From: Agromyces subbeticus DSM 16689
Lineage (GTDB): Bacteria; Actinomycetota; Actinomycetes; Actinomycetales; Microbacteriaceae
Length of the DNA: 64,000 bases
Assembly (NCBI RefSeq): GCF_000421565.1
Contig: NZ_ATXG01000016.1
Span: forward strand, 19,305-83,304
Reading direction: 5' to 3'
This document shows, one piece after another, positions 52,078 to 61,300 of this stretch (positions are counted from its first letter, which is position 1; the number at the start of each line of letters is the position of its first letter). The position numbers and the translations under genes are program-made. The notes under the pieces are model-generated. The model searched no databases, was not told the origin of the DNA, and saw only the letters and a list, made by a program, of their open reading frames with translations.

Positions 52078-53268
52078 TCAGGCGAGGGGCAGCAGGAGGG
52101 CCGTCGCCACCGCGGCGACTCCCTCACCCCGGCCCGTGAATCCGAGCGCGTCGCTCGTCGTCGCCGACACGCTCACGGGTGCGTCGAGCACGCCCGACAG
52201 CAGCGCCTCGGCCTCCGCCCGCCGCGGGGCGAGCTTCGGTCGGTTGCCGACGATCTGCACCGTCACGTTGCCCACCCGCCAGCCCGCGAGCTCGACCAGC
52301 CGCCGGGTCTCGGCGAGGAACACGGCTCCGTTCGCACCCTCGAAGCGCGGATCGGCGGTGCCGAAGACCTGGCCGACGTCGCCGAGGCCCGCCGCAGCGA
52401 GCAGCGCGTCGCAGATCGCGTGGGCGGCGGCGTCGCCGTCGGAGTGCCCGGAGAGTCCGCGCTCCCCCGGCCACTCGAGCCCGGCGAGCCAGAGCGGGGT
52501 GGCGTCGTCATCGGTGAAGGCGTGCACGTCGGTGCCGGTGCCGATGCGCGGTACCGACGCAGCCAACCCGCCGCTCGAGGCCGCGCGGGTGACGAGCTGC
52601 TCTGCGCGGTGCAGGTCGGCGGGCACCGTGATCTTGAAGGCGCGCACGTCGCCGGGCACCACCTCGACCACGAGGCCGGCGGATGCCACGAGCGCCGCGT
52701 CATCCGTGAACTCGCCGTGGGCCGTGGCGTAGGCGTGGTCGAGCGACGCGCGCGGAAAACCCTGCGGGGTCTGCACCGCTCGCAGGGTCGAACGGTCGAC
52801 GGTCTCGAGCACGCGGCCCTCTGCCGACACGCGCTTCACCGTGTCGACGACGTCGAGCGCCGGCACGATGCCGTGCTGGCGCGCACGAACGGCCCCGGCG
52901 ACCTCGTCGAACAGCAGCGCCGGAGCCAGCGCGCGCGCCGCGTCGTGCACGAGCACCGTGTCGATCGACGGCGGGAGCGCCGAGAGGCCCGCGGCGACGG
53001 AGCGCTGACGGGTGCTTCCGCCGGCGACCACGTCGAGCCGGGCGGATGCCGCAGCCACGACCGGCTCGAATCGCGCTCGAGTGGATCCGACGCGGTCGAC
53101 GGGCACGACGAGCACGAGGTGCGGCGTCTCTCGCATGCCCAGCACGGCATCGACGGCCACCGAGAGGATGGTGCCGGGGCCGAGCGGCACGAACGCCTTC
53201 GGTTCGGAGTGCCCGAGCCGGGTACCGCTGCCCCCGGCGACGACGATGACGGCGATCGTTGAGCTCAC
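52078..53268 (-). CDS. ispDF: Bifunctional IspD-IspF isoprenoid synthesis enzyme
   Basis: A 396-residue fusion. Residues 1-230 are IspD ([20 protein letters not shown] nucleotide site; [12 protein letters not shown]), which makes CDP-methylerythritol. Residues about 242-396 are IspF ([11 protein letters not shown] metal site; [29 protein letters not shown]), which makes the cyclodiphosphate. The two steps are not consecutive in the MEP pathway; IspE acts between them. The GTG at 53268 lies 7 bases behind TACGCT. A terminator separates it from carD. Confidence 0.96.
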   Translation of the reverse strand: MSSTIAVIVVAGGSGTRLGHSEPKAFVPLGPGTILSVAVDAVLGMRETPHLVLVVPVDRVGSTRARFEPVVAAASARLDVVAGGSTRQRSVAAGLSALPPSIDTVLVHDAARALAPALLFDEVAGAVRARQHGIVPALDVVDTVKRVSAEGRVLETVDRSTLRAVQTPQGFPRASLDHAYATAHGEFTDDAALVASAGLVVEVVPGDVRAFKITVPADLHRAEQLVTRAASSGGLAASVPRIGTGTDVHAFTDDDATPLWLAGLEWPGERGLSGHSDGDAAAHAICDALLAAAGLGDVGQVFGTADPRFEGANGAVFLAETRRLVELAGWRVGNVTVQIVGNRPKLAPRRAEAEALLSGVLDAPVSVSATTSDALGFTGRGEGVAAVATALLLPLA

Positions 53269-53275
53269 GGAACCG

Positions 53276-53281
53276 AGCGTA
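53276..53281 (-). promoter_or_regulatory. -10 box of leaderless ispDF
   Basis: TACGCT on the minus strand, 7 bases before the GTG at 53268. It is downstream of the carD terminator, so ispDF has its own promoter. Confidence 0.5.
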
Positions 53282-53309
53282 GTCGCCTCGGCGGGCGAGG
53301 GATGAGACG

Positions 53310-53343
53310 ACGAACGGCGGGCGCTCTCGCGCCCGCCGTTCGT
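53310..53343 (-). terminator. Terminator of carD
   Basis: A perfect 15-bp stem around TCTC, 11 bases after the carD stop on the minus strand. Confidence 0.8.
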
Positions 53344-53354
53344 TGCAGTGCTCG

Positions 53355-53837
53355 CTAGGAGGCGAGCACCTCGTCGAGCACGGTCGAAGCCGCCTCTTCG
53401 TCGGTCTTCTCGGCGAGTGCGAGCTCGGAGATGAGAATCTGGCGCGCCTTCGCGAGCATGCGCTTCTCACCGGCCGACAGGCCTCGGTCTTGATCACGGC
53501 GCCAGAGGTCGCGCACGACCTCGGAAACCTTGATCACATCGCCGGAGGCGAGTTTCTCGAGGTTCGCCTTGTAGCGACGCGACCAGTTGGTCGGTTCTTC
53601 GGTGAAGGGGGCGCGCAGCACCTCGAAGACCTTGTCGAGGCCTTCTTTGCCGATGACGTCACGAACGCCGACGAGGTCGACGTTCTCGGCGGGAACCTCG
53701 ATGACGAGATCTCCCTGCGTGACGTTCAGCTTGAGGTAGAGCTTCTCTTCACCCTTGATGATGCGTTTCTTGACCTCGGTGATCGTTGCGGCACCGTGAT
53801 GGGGGTAAACGACGGTTTCGCCAACCTCAAAAAGCAT
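53355..53837 (-). CDS. carD: CarD-family RNA polymerase-binding regulator
   Basis: A 160-residue CarD: the RNAP-interacting domain begins [20 protein letters not shown], followed by a helical DNA-binding domain with [37 protein letters not shown] and [19 protein letters not shown]. CarD binds the RNAP beta subunit and stabilises open complexes at rRNA and other promoters. An ATG 7 codons upstream is open, but the family begins at 53837, with AAAGGA about 9 bases upstream. Confidence 0.96.
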   Translation of the reverse strand: MLFEVGETVVYPHHGAATITEVKKRIIKGEEKLYLKLNVTQGDLVIEVPAENVDLVGVRDVIGKEGLDKVFEVLRAPFTEEPTNWSRRYKANLEKLASGDVIKVSEVVRDLWRRDQDRGLSAGEKRMLAKARQILISELALAEKTDEEAASTVLDEVLAS

Positions 53838-53996
53838 GAATAGATGTCCTTTCGGCAACTATCAGGATATCACATTCAGGATCATGCTAAAGTTCCGCCC
53901 CCCTTCGGGCAGGCCGTCACCCGTACGATATGCTCGATTCGATCCCATCGCGCCCGGGCCACCGCCCGTGCGCGCTTGCATGCACTTGGAGGTTCT

Positions 53997-54479
53997 GTGA
54001 AGGCGCGTCTTGCGGCATCCGCTGCTCTGGCCCTCGGCATCGCGCTCGGCGCGAGCGGTTGCTCGATGCTCACGTACCAGGCCACGACCGAGCACTACGA
54101 CGCGAGCGACGGCGTCTCGGCCGACGTCGGAGATCTCGACCTCCGCAACATCCTCATCGTCTCCGACGACGGGGTCGACGGCAACCTCGTCATGACCGTC
54201 GTGAACAACGGCACCGACGACATCGACCTCGGCGTGCAGTTCGGCGAGGGCGGCGGCGACACCCACGAGATCGAGGTCGAGGCCGGCTCCTCCGTGACCT
54301 TCGGCGTCGGCGACGTCGAGGGCACCGATGTGATCGAGCCCCTGCTCCTCGAGGGCATCGACACGCAGCCGGGCTCGCTCCTGCCCGTGTACTTCCAGTA
54401 CGACGGCGCCGAGGGCGTCGAGAAGCTCGTGCCGGTGCTCGACAGCCGCCTCCCCGAGTACAAGCAATTGGCTCCCTGA
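53997..54479 (+). CDS. Small secreted lipoprotein, function unknown
   Basis: A 160-residue protein with a signal peptide and lipobox (LGASGC, Cys about 23), then a beta-rich domain: VGDLDLRNILIVSDDG, GNLVMTVVNNGTDD and a hydrophilic end. The DLRNILIV pattern resembles actinobacterial lipoproteins near carD, some called copper-chaperone-like, without proven function. The GTG start has GGAGG 4 bases upstream. A strong bidirectional terminator follows. Confidence 0.8.
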   Translation: MKARLAASAALALGIALGASGCSMLTYQATTEHYDASDGVSADVGDLDLRNILIVSDDGVDGNLVMTVVNNGTDDIDLGVQFGEGGGDTHEIEVEAGSSVTFGVGDVEGTDVIEPLLLEGIDTQPGSLLPVYFQYDGAEGVEKLVPVLDSRLPEYKQLAP

Positions 54480-54490
54480 CGCGAGTCGAC

Positions 54491-54532
54491 GACGAAACGG
54501 GCGGGGTGCCACGGCACCCCGCCCGTTTCGTC
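54491..54532. terminator. Bidirectional terminator between lipoprotein and regX3
   Basis: A perfect 19-bp stem (54491-54509 with 54514-54532) around CACG between two convergent genes. Confidence 0.88.
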
Positions 54533-54538
54533 TGCCCC

Positions 54539-55219
54539 TCAGGCCTCGAAGCGGTAGCCGAGCCCGCGAACCGTCACGAGCTGCACCGGCTCTGAGGGCT
54601 GCTGCTCGATCTTCGAGCGGATGCGCTTGATGTGCACGTCGAGGGTCTTGGTGTCGCCGAAGTAGTCGGACCCCCACACGCGGTCGATGAGCTGCCCGCG
54701 CGTGAGCACCCGGCCCGGGTTGCGCATCAGCAGCTCGAGCAGTTCGAATTCCTTCAGGGGCATCGGCACGGCCTCGCCGTCGACCTCGACCGTGTGGCGA
54801 TCGACGTCCATGCGCACGCGCCCGCCCTCGAGCACCGCCTCGTCGAAGTCCTCGATCTCGATGCGCCGGCGCAGCACGGCGCGAATGCGAGCGAGGAGCT
54901 CACGAGTGGAATAGGGCTTCGTCACGTAGTCGTCGGCGCCGAGCTCGAGCCCGACGACGATGTCGATCTCGGAGTCCTTCGCCGTGAGCATGATGATGGG
55001 CACCGTCGAGCGGTTGCGGATCTCACGGCACACCTCGGTGCCGGGAAGGCCCGGAAGCATGAGGTCGAGCAGCACGAGGTCGGCGCCGGACTGGTCGAAG
55101 GCGGCGACGGCGGCCAGCCCGTCGGCGGCGACCTCCACCTCGTAGCCTTCACGCTCGAGCAGGAAGCTCAGGGGGTCGCTCAGGGCGATCTCGTCTTCGA
55201 CGAGCAGGATGCGGGTCAC
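54539..55219 (-). CDS. regX3: Response regulator RegX3
   Basis: A 226-residue OmpR-type regulator: acidic pair in LLVEDEIALSDPLSFLLER, phospho-acceptor Asp in LVLLDLMLPGLPG, Lys in YVTKPYS, and a winged helix with VPMPLKEFELLELLMRNPG and DTKTLDVHIKRIRSKI. Sequence and the overlapping senX3 gene identify it as RegX3, which controls phosphate-starvation genes. It starts 4 bases inside the senX3 stop. Confidence 0.94.
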   Translation of the reverse strand: MTRILLVEDEIALSDPLSFLLEREGYEVEVAADGLAAVAAFDQSGADLVLLDLMLPGLPGTEVCREIRNRSTVPIIMLTAKDSEIDIVVGLELGADDYVTKPYSTRELLARIRAVLRRRIEIEDFDEAVLEGGRVRMDVDRHTVEVDGEAVPMPLKEFELLELLMRNPGRVLTRGQLIDRVWGSDYFGDTKTLDVHIKRIRSKIEQQPSEPVQLVTVRGLGYRFEA

Positions 55220-56478
55220 GTACGGTCTCCTCGATCGGTGGCTGCGGCGCTCGCAGCCGGTCGTGCTGACGTCTTCTTCGGGGAACGCGGCGGCGCGGCA
55301 TCCGCTCGGGCTCGGCCCTCGTCGCGGTCCGCTCCACCGGCGCCGCCCTCGAGCGGGGCTTCGGCCAGCGGCAACCGGATCATGAACGTCGACCCACGGC
55401 CGGGCTGCGACCAGACGCGCACGTCGCCCCCGTGGTTCTGCACCGTGTGCTTGACGATGCTGAGGCCGAGTCCCGAACCGCCGGTGTTACGCGAACGCGC
55501 CTGATCGACGCGGTAGAACCGCTCGAAGATGCGCTCGAGTTCGTCGGCTTCGATGCCGATGCCCTGATCGGTCACCGCGATCTCGACGACATCGCCGTCG
55601 ACCTTCGCACCGACCCCCACGCGCCCGCCGGCGTTGGAGTACGCGATCGCGTTCGCGATGAGATTGTGCACCGCGACGACGAGCAGCGCACGGTCGCCGT
55701 AGACCTCCGCCTTCGCCGAGGCCTTGACGGCGACCTCGACCTGCTTGCCGCCGGCGACCACCCGGTTCTGGTCGACCGCCGCGGCGATGACCTGGTCGAC
55801 GCGCACGAGCCGGTCGGGCCGTAGCGCGTCTCGCGCCTGCAGCCGCGACAGCTCGATGACCTCGCTCGTGATGTGAGCGAGCCGCGCGGCCTCGACCGAG
55901 AGCCGCCCTGCGAACCGGCGCACCTGCTCGGGTTCGTCGGCCGCCTGATCGAGCGCCTCGGCGAGGAGGCTGACCGAGGCGATCGGCGTCTTCAACTCGT
56001 GGCTGATGTTGGCGACGAAATCGCGGCGCACCTCGTCGAGGCGATGCGCCTCGGTGCGGTCTTCGGCCAGCAGCAGCACGAATCGGGTGCCCAGCCGGGC
56101 GACTCGCACGTGCAGGCGCAACGTCGAGTCGCCGAAGGGCCCGCGAGCCACGGTGACCTCGTCGACCAGGGGCTCGCCGCCGCGACGAACGGATGCCACG
56201 AGGTCGAGCAACTCGGGATGCACGAGCGCCTGCTGGCGCACGAGCCCCATGGCGAGCGCACCGGGTGAAGCACGGAGCACGTTGTTGGAGGGGTCGAGCA
56301 CGACCCCGGCGGACTCCAGCACCTCGAGCACCTGATCGACGCCGTCGGGGATCGTGGGCGCCACGACTCTCGCCGCGTTCGAGCCGCGGCGCTCGGCGAA
56401 ATGCAGCACGATCATGAAGGCGGCGCCGAGGAAGATGCCGAAAGCCAGTGCCGTGAGCACCGACCAGGTGGAGTCCAT
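55216..56478 (-). CDS. senX3: Sensor kinase SenX3
   Basis: A 420-residue kinase: one short N-terminal TM segment (about 8-28), a PAS-like domain (about 50-145), phospho-acceptor His in FVANISHELKTPIASVSLL (about 160), N-box NLIANAIAYSNAG, and TGGSGLGLSIVKHTVQ. The tail is a basic, Ala/Ser-rich disordered stretch. It phosphorylates RegX3 when phosphate is low; PhoU, encoded divergently, is thought to link it to the Pst transporter. The start lies 6 bases behind TAGTCT. Confidence 0.94.
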   Translation of the reverse strand: MDSTWSVLTALAFGIFLGAAFMIVLHFAERRGSNAARVVAPTIPDGVDQVLEVLESAGVVLDPSNNVLRASPGALAMGLVRQQALVHPELLDLVASVRRGGEPLVDEVTVARGPFGDSTLRLHVRVARLGTRFVLLLAEDRTEAHRLDEVRRDFVANISHELKTPIASVSLLAEALDQAADEPEQVRRFAGRLSVEAARLAHITSEVIELSRLQARDALRPDRLVRVDQVIAAAVDQNRVVAGGKQVEVAVKASAKAEVYGDRALLVVAVHNLIANAIAYSNAGGRVGVGAKVDGDVVEIAVTDQGIGIEADELERIFERFYRVDQARSRNTGGSGLGLSIVKHTVQNHGGDVRVWSQPGRGSTFMIRLPLAEAPLEGGAGGADRDEGRARADAAPPRSPKKTSARPAASAAATDRGDRT

Positions 56479-56484
56479 GGCTCC

Positions 56485-56490
56485 AGACTA
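56485..56490 (-). promoter_or_regulatory. -10 box of leaderless senX3
   Basis: TAGTCT on the minus strand, 6 bases before the ATG at 56478. Confidence 0.5.
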
Positions 56491-56548
56491 GCCAGCCACT
56501 CGAGCGCGATCCGCCGTTGTCCCCCTGTGCGGCGGTACGTTAAACAGT

Positions 56549-56581
56549 GTTCAGTGTCCCGGCACCTGTTGTTCATCTTGC
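56549..56581 (+). promoter_or_regulatory. PHO-box-like 11-bp repeat array
   Basis: GTTCAGTGTCC (56549), CGGCACCTGTT (56560) and GTTCATCTTGC (56571) form three 11-bp units, the outer two starting GTTCA, in the senX3-phoU gap. Such arrays are RegX3/PhoP binding sites in Actinobacteria. Confidence 0.6.
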
Positions 56582-56661
56582 GCCGGGAGGATGTCCCGGG
56601 GCCGGAGCGTCCGGGCACGTCCGTGCCCGTCACTGGCCAGAGAAGACAAGGATCCACAGAC

Positions 56662-57321
56662 ATGCGTGAGGTGTTCCAGCAGGAACTGCGCGAGGTGCAG
56701 GAAGGGCTCGTCGAGCTCGCCGAGCTCGTGGCCGAATCGATCGACAAGGCGACGCGTGCATTCAACGAGTCGAACGTCAGCCTCGCCGAGGAGGTGATCG
56801 CCGACGATGACCGCATCGACCAGGAGACGGTTGCCCTCGACGAGCTCGCGATCACGATCCTCGCGCGCCAGCAACCCGTCGCACGCGACCTGCGCATCGT
56901 CGTGAGCGCGCTGCGCATCAGCGCATCGCTCGAGCGCATGGGCGACATGTCGACGCACATCGCCCAGCTCGCCCGCTACCGGTTCCCCGACAAGGTCGTG
57001 CCGAAGACGCTTCGGCCGACCTTCGCCGACATGGGCCGCCTCGACGTCGAGATCGCGCGCAAGCTCGTCGAGCTGCTGCGCACCGAAGACGTGAACCTCG
57101 CCGAGGAGATCCGCAACGAGGACGACAAGATCGACGCACTGCACCTGCAGGTGTTCGACAAGGTGCTCGGCGAGACGTGGAAGGGCCAGGCCGTCGACAC
57201 GGTCGACGCCACGCTCGCGAGCCGGTACCACGAGCGCTTCGCCGACCACGCGGTGTCGATCGCCAAGAAGGTGCAGTACCTCGCGACCGGCGACTGGGAT
57301 CCCGAGAAGTCGGCACTCTGA
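56662..57321 (+). CDS. phoU: Phosphate system protein PhoU
   Basis: A 219-residue protein of two three-helix PhoU repeats. Metal-binding-like E/DxxxD motifs are seen in VIADDDRIDQETVALDELA and EIRNEDDKIDALHLQVFDKV, and RISASLERMGDMSTHIAQLA is typical. PhoU modulates the phosphate sensor kinase and transporter. AAGGA is 9 bases before the ATG. pst genes are not in the window. Confidence 0.94.
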   Translation: MREVFQQELREVQEGLVELAELVAESIDKATRAFNESNVSLAEEVIADDDRIDQETVALDELAITILARQQPVARDLRIVVSALRISASLERMGDMSTHIAQLARYRFPDKVVPKTLRPTFADMGRLDVEIARKLVELLRTEDVNLAEEIRNEDDKIDALHLQVFDKVLGETWKGQAVDTVDATLASRYHERFADHAVSIAKKVQYLATGDWDPEKSAL

Positions 57322-57345
57322 CACCCGGCCCGATGGGCAGTGCAT

Positions 57346-57386
57346 GACGAAGGCCCGGCGGATGCGACATCCGCCGGGCCTTCGTC
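57346..57386. terminator. Bidirectional terminator between phoU and gpmA
   Basis: A perfect 19-bp stem (57346-57364 with 57368-57386) with a CGA loop between convergent genes. Confidence 0.88.
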
Positions 57387-57401
57387 GTTCGCGAGGGTGC
57401 C

Positions 57402-58148
57402 CTACTTCTTGCCCTGCGCCGCAACGGCGGCTGCCCCGGCGGCGGCGGCGGCGGGGTCGAGGTACTCTCCGGGGCCGAGCGGCATGAAGTCGTCGCCGAG
57501 GCGGTAGACGAGCGGGATGCCGGTCGGGATGTTGAGCTCGGCGATCTCGTCGTCGCCGATGCCGTCGAGGTGCTTGACGAGCGCTCGGAGCGAGTTGCCG
57601 TGGGCGGTGACGAGCACGGTGTTGCCCGCCGCGAGGTCGGGCACGATGTCGGACTGCCAGTACGGCAGCATGCGTTCGATGACGTCTTTCAAGCACTCCG
57701 TGCGCGGCAGCTCGGCATCGTCGAGGTTCGCGTAGCGCGGGTCGCCGACCTGCGAGTACTCGGCATCGTCGGCCAGCACGGGCGGCGGCACGTCGAACGA
57801 GCGACGCCAGAGCTGGAACTGCTCGGGGCCGTACTTCTCGAGCGTCTCGGCCTTGTCGAGCCCCTGCAGCGCACCGTAGTGACGCTCGTTGAGTCGCCAG
57901 GAGCGACGCACGTCGATCCACGCACGGTCGGCGACGTCGAGCGCGATGTTCGCCGTCTGGATCGCGCGGGTGAGCACCGAGGTGTGCAGCACGTCGGGCA
58001 GCACGCCGGCCTCTGCGAGGAGCTCGCCGGCGCGCGCCGCCTCGGTGGTGCCGAGTTCGGAGAGCCGCACGTCGACCCAACCGGTGAACAGGTTCTTCTG
58101 GTTCCATTCGCTGTTGCCGTGGCGAAGCAGCACGAGGGTGTGAGGCAT
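57402..58148 (-). CDS. gpmA: 2,3-bisphosphoglycerate-dependent phosphoglycerate mutase
   Basis: A 248-residue mutase: the catalytic His in [35 protein letters not shown], and the second His in [17 protein letters not shown]. It interconverts 3- and 2-phosphoglycerate in glycolysis. The end is an Ala-rich tail with a lysine pair. A GTG two codons upstream is open but adjoins the -10 box; TAGGCT lies 7 bases before the ATG at 58148, which is chosen. Confidence 0.96.
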   Translation of the reverse strand: MPHTLVLLRHGNSEWNQKNLFTGWVDVRLSELGTTEAARAGELLAEAGVLPDVLHTSVLTRAIQTANIALDVADRAWIDVRRSWRLNERHYGALQGLDKAETLEKYGPEQFQLWRRSFDVPPPVLADDAEYSQVGDPRYANLDDAELPRTECLKDVIERMLPYWQSDIVPDLAAGNTVLVTAHGNSLRALVKHLDGIGDDEIAELNIPTGIPLVYRLGDDFMPLGPGEYLDPAAAAAGAAAVAAQGKK

Positions 58149-58155
58149 GAGCACA

Positions 58156-58161
58156 AGCCTA
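58156..58161 (-). promoter_or_regulatory. -10 box of leaderless gpmA
   Basis: TAGGCT on the minus strand, 7 bases before the ATG at 58148. Confidence 0.5.
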
Positions 58162-58234
58162 GCGGCGAGGCATCCGCGGGTCGGTCACGCGAGAGAACGG
58201 CTATCGCCGCCGCTGAGAGACGCTCTGCAGCATT

Positions 58235-58249
58235 TTGAACAGCATTCAA
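58235..58249. promoter_or_regulatory. Inverted repeat upstream of the ThuA-protein promoter
   Basis: TTGAA-CAGCA-TTCAA lies about 22 bases before the -35 of the ThuA gene, in an AT-rich patch. It could be an activator or repressor site. Confidence 0.35.
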
Positions 58250-58270
58250 CGACCTTTTATCATCTTTTGC

Positions 58271-58300
58271 TTGACGAATGCGAAAAGGCCCCCCTAGGTT
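58271..58300 (+). promoter_or_regulatory. -35/-10 promoter of the ThuA-protein gene
   Basis: TTGACG (58271-58276), 18 bases, TAGGTT (58295-58300). Transcription from about 58307 gives a 46-base leader with AATGGAGGT as ribosome site. It has a clearer -35 than most promoters in the window. Confidence 0.65.
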
Positions 58301-58352
58301 CATGGTCGGACGCCCGCGTGCGCTCCCGGTAGTTGAAACCAATGGAGGTCTC

Positions 58353-61300
58353 ATGCTCACCCAGTTCCGTTCGACCGTGAAACGTCTCATCGCCGTGGCG
58401 GTCACGGCCCTGCTCGCCGCAGGGTTCGTCGCCGCAACGGCGACGCCGGCATCGGCGCACGACGAGTTCAAGATCCTGGTCTTCTCCAAGACAGCCGGAT
58501 TCCGCCACAGCTCGATCGAGCCGGGCATCGCCGCGATCAAGGGATTCAGCGCCGACCATCACTTCGCGGTCGATGCGACCGAGGATGCGAGCGCCTTCAC
58601 CGAGGAGAACCTGGCGCAGTACAAGGCCGTCGTGTGGCTCTCCACGACCGGAGACGTGCTGAACGAGGCCCAGCAAGGCGCCTTCGAGGCGTACATCGAG
58701 GGTGGCGGCGGGTACGCCGGCATCCATGCCGCGTCCGACACCGAGTACGACTGGCCGTGGTACGGCGAACTCGTCGGCGCCTACTTCGCCTCGCACCCGA
58801 ACGGCACGCCGAACGCCGACGTCAACGTGCAGGATCACGACCACCAGTCGACCGAGGACCTGCCACGCACGTGGAACCGCGATGACGAGTGGTACAACTA
58901 CCAGGCCAACCCGCGCGGCGATGTGCACGTGCTGGCGACGCTCGACGAGAAGACCTACGGCGGCGGCTCGATGGCGCCCGACCACCCCATCGCCTGGTGC
59001 CAGGACTTCGGGGCGGGCCGGTCGTGGTACACCGGCGGCGGACACACCAACGCCTCGTTCAGCGACCCGATGTTCCTCGACCACGTGCTCGGCGGCATCC
59101 AGACCGCCGCCGGCGTCGTCGACGCCGACTGCAACGCGACGGTCGACTCCTCGTACGAGCAGGTCACCCTCGCCAAGGGTGCCGACAAGACGGGCGAGCC
59201 CATCGCCCTTGCGCCGCTGCCCGGCGGCGACGTGGTGCACACGTCGCGCGACGGCCGCGTCTGGTACACCAGCAAGGAAGCCCAGACGGCCCTTGCCGGC
59301 ACCGTGCCGGTCTACAGCCACGACGAAGACGGCCTGCAGGGCGTCGCGGTCGACAAGGACTTCGCGACCAACCGCTGGGTCTACCTCTACTACGCACCCA
59401 AGCTGAGCACGCCAGCCGGCGACGCGCCCGAGAACGCGCCCGCTCCCACCTTCGACGGCCACAACCAGCTCTCCCGCTTCAAGCTGGACGCCGGCAACAA
59501 GCTCGACCTCGCCTCGGAGCAGAAGATCCTCCAGGTCGCGGCGAACCGTGGCCTGTGCTGTCACGCCGGCGGCGAGATCAAGTTCGACGGTGACGGCAAC
59601 CTGCTGCTCTCGACCGGAGACGACACCAACCCGTTCGCTTCCAACGGCTACAACCCGGTCGACGAACGGGCGGCACGCAACCCGGCATTCGACGCCCAGC
59701 GCTCGTCGGGCAACACCAACGATCTGCGCGGCAAGCTGCTGCGCATCACAGTCAACGCCGACGGATCGTACGCCATCCCGGCCGGCAACCTGTTCGCAGA
59801 GGGCACCGCCAAGACCCGTCCCGAGATCTATGCGATGGGCTTCCGTAACCCGTTCCGGTTCGGGGTCGACCAGGAGACCGGCTGGATCTATCTCGGCGAC
59901 TACGGTCCGGATGCCGGGTCCGCCAGCCCGACGCGCGGCCCGGGTGGCACGGTCGAGTACAACTTGATCAAGGAGGCCGGCAACTACGGCTGGCCCTACT
60001 GCATCGGCAAGGGCAAGGCATACAACGACTACGACTTCGCGACGTCGACGTCGGGAGCGAAGTTCGACTGCGCCGCACCCAAGAACGAGAGCCCCAACAA
60101 CACGGGCCTCGTCGACCTGCCGCCCGCGAAGGACGCCTGGATCGAATACGACGGCGGTTCGGTGCCGGAGTTCGGCACGGGCGGTGAGTCGCCGATGGGT
60201 GGCGTGGTCTACAACTACGACGCCGCGCTGGCGTCCGACACGAAGTGGCCCCAGTACTACGACGGCCGCCCCCTGCTCTACGAGTGGGACCGCGCGTGGA
60301 TCAAGGAAGCCGACGTCGACGACACCGGCGCGCTGCACTCGATCAGTCCCACGCTCGAATGGATGGACCTGCGTCGACCGATGGACCTCGAGTTCGGGCC
60401 CGACGGATCCCTGTACGTCCTCGACTACGGCGGAGGCTACTTCGGCGGCGCTGCCGACTCCGCGGTCTATCGCATCGACTACGTCAACGGCACGCGATCG
60501 CCCAGTGCGGTCATCACGTCATCCGCCACTGACGGCCCGGCGCCGCTGACGGTCGAGTTCGACGCGACCGGCTCGACCCATCCCGACGAGCTCCCCATGT
60601 CGTACGCGTGGGACTTCGACGGTGACGGTCAGACCGACTCTACGGATGCTGCGGTGTCGCACACCTACACCGAGAACGGCGTCTACGCGGCCAAGCTGAC
60701 CGTCACTGACTCGGGCGACAACGAGTCGTACGCCAGCTCGACCGTCACGGTGGGCAACACCTCGCCCGTCGTCACACTCGAGCTGCCCGACAACGGCAGT
60801 TTCTTCGACTTCGGCGACCAGATCCCGTTCAAGGTGACGGTGACCGATCCGGAGGACGGCTCGACGATCGACTGCAGCCGCGTGACCGTCGAGTACATCC
60901 TCGGCCACGACAATCACGGCCACCCGCTCTCGAGTGAGACGGGCTGCCAGGGCACGATCACGACGGTGGCCGACAGCGGTCACGGCCTCGACGCCGACAT
61001 CTTCGGCGTCATCAACGCGACCTACACCGACAACGGCTCGGGCGACGTGCCCGCGCTCACGAGCGACGACGAGGCCACGCTGCACACCCGCACGAAGCAA
61101 GCCGAGTACTTCGACGACAACTCCGGCGTGCAGGTCGTCGACAAGGCGGCCGCGCACGGCGGCAGACAGCTCGGCTACATCGCTTCGGGCGACTGGTTCT
61201 CGTTCGACACGGTCAACCTGAAGAACATGACCGGCATCTCGGCGCGTTACGCGTCCGGCGGCGGCGGCGGGACGCTCGAGGTGCGCTCGGGTGCGGCGGA

